From Marsupella aquatica (Eukaryota; Marchantiophyta): a stretch of 64,000 bases of DNA. The position numbers were made by a program, and so were the translations under genes. Of the stretch, positions 47,721 to 58,980 are shown one piece after another. The stretch lies in the NCBI GenBank assembly GCA_973895155.1, contig OZ316898.1, positions 3,534,001 through 3,598,000 of the forward strand, given 5' to 3'. Within the stretch, counting starts at the first letter, position 1. Every line of letters begins with the position of its first letter. The notes below the pieces were generated by a model that had not been told where the DNA came from, ran no database searches, and saw only the letters and a program-made list of their open reading frames with translations.

Positions 47721-50700
47721 GGTGGGCTCGAGTGTGTCATGGGCCTTACATAGAGGGTCAAAAGCAAGCTAGAGGGGTACCAAAGGAGTCCCCAAGGACT
47801 AGCTCAAAAAGGAGAGTGAAAGGAGTATAAATGTCATTAAGATTTAGCTGAGCACACTCCCAAAAAGGTTGGGCACACTTCCAAAAAGATTGTGCACACT
47901 TCCAAAAAGATTGGGCACTCTTCTTAAATTCCGAAATATGTGGACACACTTCCAAAGATTTGGCATGCAAGATCTTACCTTTCAATCTCACCAAAACAAT
48001 CCTGGCCATTCCATGTAACATTTTGGTCTTTTTGTCCTCTAGTGATTGCTTTTACCAAGGACCTATGTCCTTTTGGTGGAGAAAATGGAGATCCTTTCAG
48101 TACCCCTCTAGCTTGCTTTTGACCAAAGGTGAGAACCCCTCCACTTGGTGCGGGACACTATACTCATCATTGTCCAACCACTAGTTGCGGCATTAGCAAT
48201 TTGAACACATGTCTTTGCATTTACTTAAGGCATGATGCACCTTTGGGGAAATCACTCCCAAGTCGTACGACTTTGGAGTGATTTGCCAAAAGTGTCACCA
48301 TGGATGTATACCATCACATCCAAAGGCAAATAAAAGTTGTTTTTGGGTTCTCCAAGAGGTAGTGCTGCACCAATGGAATGGGCAGGGGAGTCGTGCTTCT
48401 CTGTATGGTGTGGGTGCGGGTTTAGGGAAGAGGAATATTCCATTTTTGCAAGGAATCTAAAGCGGGATCTCTTTGGAGGTACTAGGGCCTTTATTGGGTC
48501 ATATGTGAGCAATGGATCGTCATAAATGCCAATGACTACAAGTAGGGTCATTAAAACTGTCATATGGGAAGTCATATAAGTCTAATGACTATAGTTGTGG
48601 TCATTTGAGGGGTCCCTTGTGTAGTCATTAAGCAAAAGCACAAATGATCAGTTTGGGGCTAGGGGCTGGAGGTGGGCCCTAGAGTGCCATGTGGCCCCAC
48701 ATAGAGGTGAGAACCCCTCCACTGCGTGCGGGACACTATACTCATCATTGTCCAACCACTAGTTGCGACATAAACACTTTGGACACATATTTTTGTATTT
48801 ACTTAAGGCATGATGCACCTTTGGGGAAATCACTCCCAAGTCGTACGACTTTGGAGTGATTTGCCAAAAGTGTCACCATGGATGCATACCACCGTTCCAA
48901 ATGCAAATGAAGCCCTTTTTGTCTCTCCAAGAGGTAGCGCAACACCAATGGAATGGGCGTGGCAGTGGTGCTTCCCTCTATGATGTGTCTGATGTTTAAA
49001 GGTATACGAATATTCCATTTTTGCAAGGAATGTAGAGCGGGCTCTCTCTGGCGGTACTAGGACCTTCATTGGGTCATTTTTTAACAAAGTCATGTCATAA
49101 GTGCCAATGACCACAAGTAGGGTCATTGAAATGGTCATATGGGATGTCATATAATTCAAATGACTGGACTTGTTGTCATTTGAGGGGTCTCTAGTGCAGT
49201 CATTGAAGACAAGCATGAATGACCAATTTGGAGCTAAGGGCTGGAGGTGGGCCCTAGAGTGCCATGTGGCCCCACATAGAGCTCGCAACCCCTCCACTAG
49301 GTGTCAAATACTATATTTACTATTCTCCAACCACTAGTTGCACTATTAGCAGTTTGGAGCCATGTTTTTGTGTTTACTTAAGGGATGATATAATCTTGGG
49401 GAAGTTTGGAGTGATTTGCCAAAAGTGTCACCATTGATGCATACCATCCTATCTAAAAGGAAATGAAGCCATTTTTTTGTCTCTGGAAGAAGTAGTGCAA
49501 GGCTGTCGTCCTTCCATGTAATTGTGTCATGTTTGTGCCGGTGTTTGGATGGGGAATATTCTATTTTGCAAATGAATAGTGACGGGGCACTCAAGGAGGT
49601 AGTGTAATCTTCATTGAGTCATTTCTGAAAAAATTGGTGTCATAAATACCAATGACTACAAGTAGGGTCATTAAATCTGTCATATGGGCTGTCACATAAG
49701 TCAAATGACTAGATTTTTGGTCATTTGAGTGGTCCCTTGTGCAGTCATTAAGCAGAAGCACAAATGACCAGTTTGGGGCTAGGGGCTGGAGGTGGGCCCT
49801 AGAGTGCCATGGGGCCCCACATAGAGCTGAGAACCCCTCCACTAGGTGCGGGACACTATACTCATCATTGTCCAACCACTAGTTGTGCCATGAACACTTT
49901 GGACACATGTTTTTGCATTTACTTAAGGCATGATGCACCTTTGGGGAAATCACTCCCAAGTCATACGACTTCGGAGTGATTTGCTAAAAGTGTCTCCATG
50001 GATGCATACCATCGGTGCCGAAGGCAAATGAAGCCCTTTTTTGTCTCTCCAAGAAGTAGTGCAACACCAATTATGGAAGGTTGTCATCCTGTGATATAAT
50101 TGTGTCATGTTGGTGCCGGTGTTTGGATGGGGAATACTCCATTTTGCATATGAATAGTGTCGGGGCATTGTGAGTAGGTGTTGTAATCTTCATTGGGTCA
50201 TTTTGGAGGAATAGTGTGTCATTAATGCCAAAGACTGCAGTAAGGGTCATTTTGGCAGTCATTTTGGAAGTCATTTGTGCACAATAATTGCATATGGGGT
50301 CATTATAGAGGTCCCTCATGGTGTCATTATGGACCATCAGAAATGACCCTTTTGAGTCTAGGAGCTTAAGGTGGCCCTAGTGTGCCATGGGGCCCTACAT
50401 GAAGGTGGCAACCTCTCCACTAGGTGCGGGGTACTATACCCACTATTCTCCAACCACTAGTTGCACCATGAACACTTTGGAGCCATGTTTTTGCATTTTG
50501 TTAAGGCATGATGGAACCTTGGGGAAATCACTCCCAAGACATACGGTTTTGGAGTGATTTGCCAAAAGTGTCACCATGGATGTATACCACCACATTCAAA
50601 GTTAAATAATAGTTGTTTTCTTGTTCTCTAAGAGTTAGCGCAAAACCAGTGGAAGGTTGTTGTCCTTCAATTTAACTATGTCATGTTTGTGCTGGCGTTT

Positions 50701-52700
50701 GGGTGAGGAATATTCTATTAAATTGCTAAGGATTTGCCAAGGGCCACTCGGATAGGTAGTGTAATTCTTCACTGGGTCATTTTGGAGTAATGGTGTGTCA
50801 TTAAAGCCAATGACTACCATATGGGTCATTTTGGCAGTCATATTGCCGGTCATTTGGACCAAATGATTGCATACCTGGTCATTACAGAGGTCCCTCATGG
50901 TGTCATTATGGACCAACCTAAATGACCAGTTTGGGGATAAGGGCTGGAAGTGGGCCCTAGACTGCCATGGGGCCCTACATGGAGCTGGCAACCTTTCCAT
51001 TAGGTGCAGGACACTATACTTACTATTCTCCAACCACTAGTTGCACCATGAGCACTTTGGAGCCATGTCTTTGCAATTACTTAAGGGATGATGCAAACTT
51101 GGGGAAATCACTCCCAAGTCATACAACATTGGAGTGATTTTCCAAAAGCACCATCAAGGATGATATGTTATGTTCCAAAGGCAAATGGAGCCATTTGTTT
51201 GTTCCTCCAAGAGGTAGTGCAACACCAATGGGATGGGCGTGGTAGTGGTGCTTCCCTCTACGGTGTGTGTGCTGGTTAAAGGTATAGGAATATTCTATTT
51301 TTGCAACGAACTTAGAGTGGGCTCTCTCGGGAGGTACTAGGACCTTCATTGGGTCATTTTTGCACAAAGTTGTGTCATAAGTGCCAATGACCACAAATGG
51401 GGTCATTACATATGTCATATGGACTGTCACATAAGTCAAATGACTGGATTTGTGGTCATTTGAGGGGTCCCTAGTGCAGTCATTGAAGACAAGCATAAAT
51501 GACCAATTTGGGGCTAAGGGCTGGAGGTGGGCCCTAGAGTGCCATGTGGCCCCACATAGAGCTCGCAACCCCTCCACTAGGTGCCAAATACTATATTTAC
51601 TATTCTCCAACCACTAGTTGCACCATTAGCACTTTGATGTCGTGTTTTTGCGTATTGTTAAGGCGTGATGGAACTTTGGGGAAATCACTCCCAAGTCATA
51701 CAACTTTGGAGTGATTTGCCAAAAGTGTCACCATCACGCATACCATCCTATCCAAAGGCAAAGAAATATTGTTTTTGTCTCTCCAAGAGGTATATAATGC
51801 AATACTAGTGGAAGGCTATCGTCCTTCTATATATGTATGACATGTTTTTGCCGATATTTGGATTTAGGGTATTTTCTATTAAATTGCAAAGGAATTGTAA
51901 GGGGGCACTCCTAGAGGTAGTGTAATTTTCATTGGGTCATTTTGGAACAATGGTGTGTCATTAATGAAAACACCTCAAATTAGGGTCATCTTGGCTGTCA
52001 TACTAGAGGTCAAAAGTACCAAATGACAGGAAATGTGGTCATTTCAAAGCATATTGGGGGGGGGGGGGTGTTCTCTTTGGAGTTACAAGGGATCTCATTG
52101 AGTCATTTGTGAGTTAAATGGTGCGTCAATCTCAATGACTAAAAGTTTAGGGTCATTCATGCGGTCATATGGGTCTTTAAAATGGTCATATGGGAAGTCA
52201 TATAGGTCAAATGACTGGACTTGTTGTCATTTGAGGGGGTCCCTTGTGCAGCCATTGAAGACAAGCATAATTAAAAGACCAGTTTGGGGCTAGGAGCTAG
52301 AGGTAGGCCCTGGAGTGCCATGTGGCCCCACATGGGGCTGGCAACCCCTCCACTAGGTGTGGGATACTCTATAATTTACTATTCTCCAACCATTACTTGC
52401 ACCATAATTAATGTTGAGTCATGTTTTTGCATTTACCTAAGGTCAAGCAGTCCAGGTTGTGTAATATTTATGGGATCATTTTGGAAAAACGGTGAGTCAT
52501 TCATGCCAATGACTGCAATAAGGGTCATTTTGGCCATAATATTGGAGGTCATTTGGACCAAATGACTACATATATGGTCACTAGAGAGGTCCAACATGTT
52601 GTCATTATGAACGAGCACAATTGACCTTCTATGCATCAAGAAAACCTTCAAGGGGTGCGGGACACTGCACTTGTCCATGTCCAAGCACTAGTTTGGATAA
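47720..52700. repeat. 577-bp macrosatellite array, about seven units
   Basis: The landmark CCAACCACTAGTTG recurs with its CCACTAG at 48178, 48756, 49331, 49876, 50454, 51034 and 51611, spaced 578, 575, 545, 578, 580 and 577 bp; a diverged eighth is at about 52390. Each unit has the same order: TCCACTAGGTGCGGGACACT, CCACTAGTTG, a 36-bp near-palindrome, CCAAAAGTGTCACCATGGATG, TCTCCAAGAGGTAGTG, TTCATTGGGTCATTTT, then a cluster of GTCAT words and TGGGCCCTAGAGTGCCATG. The 545-bp interval follows the unit that has lost the left palindrome arm. Confidence 0.9.
48249..48284. repeat. 36-bp near-palindrome (first of the array)
   Basis: Arms AAATCACTCC(C/A)AAGTCGT pair with one mismatch in 18 around a TCGTACGA centre. 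Copies lie at 48827, 49947, 50525, 51105 and 51682, and a diverged one near 52733. The unit at about 49405 keeps only the right arm. It could bind a dimeric protein or extrude as a hairpin. Confidence 0.85.
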
Positions 52701-53427
52701 AAAGCATTTCTAACCATGATACAACTTTGGGCAAATCACTTCAAAGTCAAACGAGTTTGGAATGGTTCACCAAAAGGGCTGCCATGGAGTTTAGTGCAGG
52801 TTGTCCCAATGATCTTATATAATGTCATTGTGGCTATGATGTGGGAGGTCAGATGTATCAAATGACCAATAATGGGGTCATTAGAGGTGTCCCTAGCTTG
52901 ATCATGCTGTCATTGTTGAAAGGGGTGAAAATGACCGAATTGGGGATAGGGATAATTAAAAGGGGGCCCTAGAGTGTCATGGGGCTCTATGTCAAAGTTA
53001 AAGTTAAGATGGGGTGTAGGTCATTTAAACACTACCATCCCACATCCAACGGCGTATTGGGTCATTTTAGCCCATCCAATGGTACATTATACCCCAACAA
53101 TTAACATTTCCCAACTGAATATTCACATGCATACTTAAAAGGGAGGTTATAGCATTTACCTGCTGTCCTCTTCCCCAAAATTAATAAATAGTAAAAACAA
53201 GAGTTTTTAAATTTCAACATATTTGACTTAGTTTGTAGGAAACGCATTGTCTGAACTGAAAGTAACTCTTCAAGGGTTTAAGTTGAAGTAGTCAGGGTGG
53301 ACTTAATTAGGATGTGGGAAGGGGTTTAGAATTTGGCGTTCAGTGAACAGCCTCACAAGTTTTTGTACATTTGATTAAAAATGTTTTCATAGCATTTTTT
53401 AGGTTACTTTGCCCATGCTTTGGTAGC

Positions 53428-53459
<32 letters not shown>

Positions 53460-53773
53460 TTTAATCCAAGTATCCCAAATCCCAAATCCCACTTTGCACC
53501 CAAAAAAATTCCAGTCTCCCCAAATAATTTTCCATGGCCATGAAAGCCATGATTAAAACTACTAATTCAAAAATTTCACCATAAACTAGCTCATGCCCCC
53601 ACCCACCGACCAGGTTATTACTTGGCTTAGGAGATTTAGGGTTTACTTAGGGACAAAGCCAGCCGGGACATGTTGGAGCCCCTCCAGCAGGTACATCTAC
53701 AGCTGTCAAGAACATGGCTTATAGTTCTCAGAATGGCCAGGGGTAAAACTGTTGATTTACACCCCTTTACACC
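52701..53773. other. CACTA interior with a poly-C run, no gene seen
   Basis: GTCAT words thin out after about 53,050. An uninterrupted run of 31 C lies at 53429-53459. No exon is recognised. Confidence 0.5.
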
Positions 53774-54226
53774 TTGTTTACACCTTTGTGTATAGGTCCT
53801 GTCAGTCAAGACCTACACCCTAAGTATATCTCAGCTTTGGAATCAACCCTTATAGTCACTTCAAATGTCATCCAAGTTGACTCGGGTGTCAAGCTGGGTT
53901 CTAAAACCAAGCTTGACACTGGTTTAGTGTCTCTTTACAGGTCCATAAGGAGAGTCATACAGTGTAAAATGGAGATTATTACTTCCCTTCTTATTTTCAA
54001 AATCTGCATTTGCAAAAAATGCCGCGCTCAAGGCTTTGGTGCTTCCAGACCTTCCAGCTCTGTCGCTATGGAGCTTCACGCAACTGCATACCCGACTGCA
54101 TCCTGTTGTAATTCCCGGCTTCTTGATTCGAATGATTTGACAAATTTCAGGGGGGCTTCGATTCCAATCAACTGGCTGCAGCTACAACTGCCCGTGTCTG
54201 TCTATACTGAGCCCCGATCTCCCTAG
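53774..54226 (+). pseudogene. Possible leader-exon fragment inside the CACTA element
   Basis: A 150-residue frame. Its second half, from an internal Met at about 54068 (MELHATAYPTASCCNSRLLD), is Ser/Ala-rich like a plastid transit peptide. It could be the first exon of a captured plastid-protein gene, such as the phosphoribosyltransferase fragment downstream. No domain is recognised, so this is weak. Confidence 0.2.
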
Positions 54227-54369
54227 TTTGCAATTGCATTGAGCTTCCCTTGTCTTTTCTCTAGACAGTTGCTGCCATCCACTTTGATTTTGCACGTATT
54301 TTCTCTCCGGGTAATATATACTCCACATGGCAAGGGGAGAAGATTTTGATGTGAAATGTATGTCATGCT

Positions 54370-54792
54370 TTGGATCCTATCAAACGCTCCTTCATTTGTG
54401 CACAAGTAGCACAAGCAAGTGAGACACTCGGGTTCAGTGAGACACTCCGCTTCTTTGAGGTCATAAATTGCAGGGTACCTGCGGAAGTAGTGGACAATGC
54501 ATTTGCCGATAACCGGGAGTTCTTTGATCTCCCCATGGAGGACAAATTGAGTTTGAGGGTCGAGAACAAGAACAAGAAGCTCCTCGTCCCCTTCCAGCTC
54601 GGGTACAAGCACTTCCCGTTCTTCGGAGTACAGAGAATCGAATGGAGGAGATCGTGTTTTGGGCCGGACTACCATTTCAAACCCCAAGATTGCACAAAAG
54701 ATACTTACTCTGATGGCTACAAGTTGATTCCGCAAGGAACTGGTGGCCAGTCAATCCTGTCAGGCTACCAAGAAAGGATGGAAAGTCTTTAA
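54370..54792 (+). pseudogene. Captured 2-oxoglutarate dioxygenase N-domain fragment
   Basis: The frame contains FFEVINCRVPAEVVDNAFAD and REFFDLPMEDKLSLR, which match the N-terminal (DIOX_N) region of plant 2-oxoglutarate/Fe(II)-dependent dioxygenases (compare the usual FFQVINHGVP...FFxLPxEEK). The N-terminal start of the family and the whole catalytic jelly-roll (HxD...H, RxS) are missing. It lies inside the CACTA element, so it is most likely host DNA picked up by the transposon. Confidence 0.55.
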
Positions 54793-55049
54793 TTAGAGCT
54801 TGGAAATTTGGTTACAATTTTCTTGATGTCTTCTCAGACTGTCTTGGACTTCCAGCCTTGCATATCCGGTACCACAGAAATGCAACAGTTCCTTGATATT
54901 TGAACTTTCATCACTCCGCAGCTGCGCAAACAGGTCTTAACGCGCGCAAAGACTCTAGTGTGTTCACTATCGTCTCCCTGTGTGACAGCCAAAAGGCGCT
55001 TGAAATCAATCTAGATGGAGAATGGATTTCTGTCATGCCGTAGAGAGGA

Positions 55050-55196
55050 GGACTCATTGTGAATATTGGAGACATCCTCCAAGTATATCCTCCAAGTATG
55101 TATCTTATTACATTATTTGTGCGACTCATTGTGAATATTGGAGACATCCTCCAAGTATATCCTCCAAGTATGTATCTTATTACGTTATTTGTGCTT
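55050..55196. repeat. About 73-bp tandem duplication
   Basis: GCGACTCATTGTGAATATTG... to ...CTTATTACATTATTTGT occurs twice, almost unchanged; each unit also has TATCCTCCAAG repeated inside. Confidence 0.85.
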
Positions 55197-55430
55197 TGCA
55201 TTGCAGTGTCTGTGTTGAGATGAGCAAGCCGTCTTACTTTATCTGAGTTGTGCGCAAGCACAGATGCAAGGTTATTTACCTGTTGACTAGGCACCATATA
55301 TTCTACTGATAGTTGTAGGCATACAGGATTGGACTTAATTGGTCTGGATAGCAGCGTCAATGATTCCTTGAAATGATCACCCAATATTGGCCAATGTTGG
55401 GTTATATTTTGGCCGGTGGCAATCATGTAA

Positions 55431-55556
55431 GTGGATTCTGGGATCCCTCCCTATACCATCAATGATCTGAAAGGAGGAGAGTCGACCCAAAATGCCAAGA
55501 TTCTTCGGGATGTTCTTGTTGGAGAAGAGGATCATGCCGCAAATGCTTTGGTATGT
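55431..55556 (+). pseudogene. Captured anthranilate phosphoribosyltransferase exon fragment
   Basis: Reads GIPPYTINDLKGGESTQNAK followed by ILRDVLVGEEDHAANAL, then a GTATGTACC donor-like site. This fits the late region of anthranilate phosphoribosyltransferase (TrpD/PAT1, second step of tryptophan synthesis from anthranilate), usually TLDDLKGGD...NAxILRDVLSGExGAIADAL. The expected Gly after GE is changed to Glu-Asp-His. Only this exon is recognisable; the substrate-binding loops and N-domain are not seen. Probably captured by the transposon. Confidence 0.6.
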
Positions 55557-56165
55557 ACCTTAGATTCCATTCAAGCCTTTACGGGTCCTTCTCCTCAGGT
55601 GCAGTCATTTTTAAATGCCCTTTACTGTTATAATCATCATGAACTTAGGATTTGGTGGATCAGAGCAGCTTTTTGTTCTTTACCCTGTCAATTGGTCCTT
55701 TTTTTCACTTAAAGATTGGTCTTCAATCTTGACCAATCGATCGGCTGACTACTTTCCCTTTGCGGGTGCTTTTGTAAATCCAAAGTACAGAATAATGTTA
55801 CAATAGGTAGTATAGGGTATCAATTTTGATGATTATAAATATTTCTGTGATAAACCTTTCCGTTCTGTTGGTTATGTTGTACATATTGCATGCTGGAGCG
55901 GGATTGATGACTTGAATGTGGGGTTAATGGGGTTCCCTTCATTAGTCATGTACAGGGTATTAGCAACCATAAATTCCTGATTCAGTAATAATGCTATTTC
56001 TAGAGTTTTTGTGGACAAGTCAAAACATAAGGAGCAAGTCGTAGCTTAAAAATCTGCTCATTGAAGGATTTGTTAGTACAGTATAATGACAGCTCTTGAA
56101 CCTCTTAAGGCAAAGCTTCAAACGCCATTTCTATTTGCTACATGGGATCTCTTCTGATCGACTCT

Positions 56166-56264
56166 CTCTCTGCAGGCCACTGATATTGTAGAGACATCTC
56201 TTGATATCCCAGGGATCCGATTTGTGAAAGATTGGCAGGACTTACAATTAACAAATTGGTGTTG
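56166..56264 (+). pseudogene. Possible helicase motif-V exon fragment
   Basis: After a pyrimidine tract and GCAG acceptor the frame reads ATDIVETSLDIPGIRFVKDW before a stop. It recalls motif V of DEAD/DEAH-box helicases (ATDxAxxxLDIPGxxxV, or ATNIAETSxTI). It is too short to choose a family; chance similarity is possible. Confidence 0.3.
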
Positions 56265-56699
56265 AGTCCTTTGCTGCTGTACCAATCTCAAAAGCTCAAG
56301 CAGCCAATATTATACCAATCTCACTTGAATGCTCATTTCCTTGCAAATGAATGATTTAGTTGGAGTTACATATATCAAACCACGTACATGCTGTGAACAT
56401 ACTAACTTAGCTTGCTTGTTAATATGGTGTACATATTCTTGGGACCAGCTATGCACGGCAGCCATGGTAAATTTTTTGGAGCATCTATACAAGTTATATT
56501 GTAGTCCCGATTGTAGTTTTCGGGTAGAGACTAGATCCAAGGGGAGGATTGCAAATTGGAATTGAATAGCTGCCTAGCTAGCCAGTGTGAGGGCGTAGTC
56601 TGAGATCTTCTCAATAATTGGGATAGTAACCGTGAGCTCACTCAATTCTGGGTGAATTTAATTTTTCATCCTTCCCTATCTTCAGTTCATGTTATTCCT

Positions 56700-57020
56700 C
56701 CTGAATGGCTAAGGCTTGATTTGAGTATATTAACCAACTTCATCTTTGACTGTTGCATGGTGCTTTGCCTATAAAGACAAGAAGGATACAACTTTTTATG
56801 CAGAATTCTGACAAGGACTCACATGTGTACTTGCATGCATAAGTTCTCTATTTAATCTTTTTCTCTGTACTGTCTTGCTGGCAGTGCTATATTTAAAGTG
56901 AATGTGTCAAAGGACATGAGGCTACACCGCTACAAGGTAACATCGGTCCCTGTGTGACCCTAGAAATTGTGTTTTCCTTTCTCCAATCAATATTTATAAT
57001 CCATCCTAGTACCTTTGCTG
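56700..57020. repeat. Internal duplication in the CACTA interior, copy 1
   Basis: Pairs with about 57780-58060: CTTCATCTTTGACTGTTG, GGAAACAACTTTTTATG.(C/G)AATTCTGACAAGGA, AATGTGTCAAAG, GGTCCCTGTGTGACCCTAGAAA and TTTGCTGGGTGACTT appear in the same order in both. The copies are diverged and lie about 1.07 kb apart. Confidence 0.7.
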
Positions 57021-57389
57021 GGTGACTTTTTGCCTCACTTTTTGCACTGTTGCACTTCCGATTCGTGCTAGGCTCTCTCTTGACAAGGACCGGGACAAAC
57101 TTGATTACATCTGACTTTGCAAATTGTACCTAGATGCTTGTCTATCTCAGCAGTAAAGTTCCTAACATAAACTGGAGGTAGTATTTTTGCAAGTGACCTT
57201 GACGTTTGAGGTTTTGTATGAAATTGATATTGTAAACTAATTATTTCCTGCTTTTATTAATCAGCAAGTAGAAAGGCCCACAGTTGAATAAGAAGAAATA
57301 GATTCCACCCTACCAGTCTCATCTTCAAGTATATATATGACCAATGCTCGGTTGGAATGAGATTTATCTGACTTCTGTTATATATGTAA

Positions 57390-57567
57390 TTGAATATTGG
57401 ACCATGGTCGGCAGGTGGTATAATTATATGCACTGCCAAAATCTCGTTTGACATTGTGGGTGGGTATTGCTGGGTACACCATGAATCAGGGAATTTTAGC
57501 CATGAGAAGAAACGAGGATGGATGAAACCTTTGCTGGTTGCTGGAATCAATCATGTTCTTCTTCAAG
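57390..57567 (+). pseudogene. Unidentified exon-like frame inside the CACTA element
   Basis: An open frame (KISFDIVGGYCWVHHESGNF and following residues, to HVLLQ) ends at CAA/GTAAGTT, a perfect plant donor. It looks like a real exon but I do not recognise the protein. It lies between the two halves of the internal duplication. Confidence 0.3.
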
Positions 57568-58060
57568 TAAGTTTTCCTGCTTGTGGTATTTTCACAGTCG
57601 TGTTGTAATTGTGGATTGGCCCCCGGATTGGCCTAATGTATATGTGCAAATTATAGTATATAAACTGGAATTTATGTTGCAGATAGTGTCAAAGGATCTA
57701 ACTTTCAGAGCCCATAATATATTATAAGGACTGGAACAAAGACAGTTCCTAGTATCTTGAAGCTGTCAAGTAACAAGTATGATTACTTCATCTTTGACTG
57801 TTGACTTGGTTCTTTGCCTGTAAAGCCAGGAAGGAAACAACTTTTTATGTGAAATTCTGACAAGGAGATATGCTTTGATAAGTTTTGTTTTAAATTGCTA
57901 TTTTTTACTAACTTGCTGGCATATATGCAGCGGTATTTTTAAATGGAATGTGTCAAAGTACGTGAGTAAACTAGGTACGTACATTGGTCCCTGTGTCACC
58001 CTAGAAAAGGTGCATTCAATTCTCCAACTTTATTTATGGGTCCTGGTCCCTTTGTTGGGT

Positions 58061-58980
58061 GACTTCTTGCGCTGTGCACTTTTGATTGGTACTAGATCCT
58101 CTCTATGACTAGGACTTAGATGAATGTGATTAAGTTGTCAGTAGTGTTCCTGCATGCTCAACTTTTGTGACAAGAGGCAAATTGGACTTCTCAGTTATCT
58201 GGCATGTTATTCAGAATTTTAATGTTAGCTGTGCTCTCCTCAAACATGCTTCGACCTGAAGATTGGAATGACACATCATCTCATTCATGATGGGAATATC
58301 AATATTCTACTTGTTAACGTGGCTAGCTAGTTCTTGACAATAAGGCTTACCAATGCATCGTTGGTATGTGTCTTCAGGAATTGGCATTTTTGTTACTGCT
58401 AGGGTGAGATAGAGTTGGAGGAATGGCCCCCTTTTTTGACAAGTGCAACAGAAGGCTGACAACATAGAGCTGCAGAAGTTTTGCAATCTACATGGGAGGT
58501 TGAAAACTGGTTGCCAAGTAATTTTGAAAGCCCTTTCTTGCGAGCGCGTGTGATTGAAATGTTTGTAGATGTGGCATTGCCATTTGTCAATGCAGGGGAG
58601 AACCAATCTAAATTATCTGATGTGAAAGGGATGAATGCCCTATGGAACTCTAGATTGCTTAAGAAGCAATAGCACTCTGTCAAGAAACAATAGACATGAT
58701 AGAATGACAGCTCTATTTTTCTATAAACATGCAGAGTGATTGGTATGTCAGGTTGTAATAATTGACAATCTAATATTATTGATGTCAATATAATTTTGTT
58801 TCATAAATTTGCATTGAGTTCAATAGTTACCGTGAGACTTATGAAGGTATTTTGTATGAATGTCAATTGGATTTGTGATATATATCGAATGTTTCATTCA
58901 ACAAATCTATTGAATGACTTTGTAATGTATGATTTTTGATTGACATGAAGTTTTATCTATCATGATCACTTAAATTTGAA
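58061..58980. other. CACTA interior, no identified gene
   Basis: A plus-strand frame at 58481-58672 (63 residues) follows a possible exon but has no recognised motif. The rest is AT-rich. Confidence 0.35.

Noticed and set aside
47720-52700. Macrosatellite as centromeric or subtelomeric satellite
   Set aside because: It lies within well-defined CACTA ends and is only about 5 kb long. Nothing here shows satellite arrays outside the element.
54223-54735. 170-residue minus-strand frame
   Set aside because: Antisense to the dioxygenase-like fragment, which has recognisable DIOX_N motifs on the plus strand.
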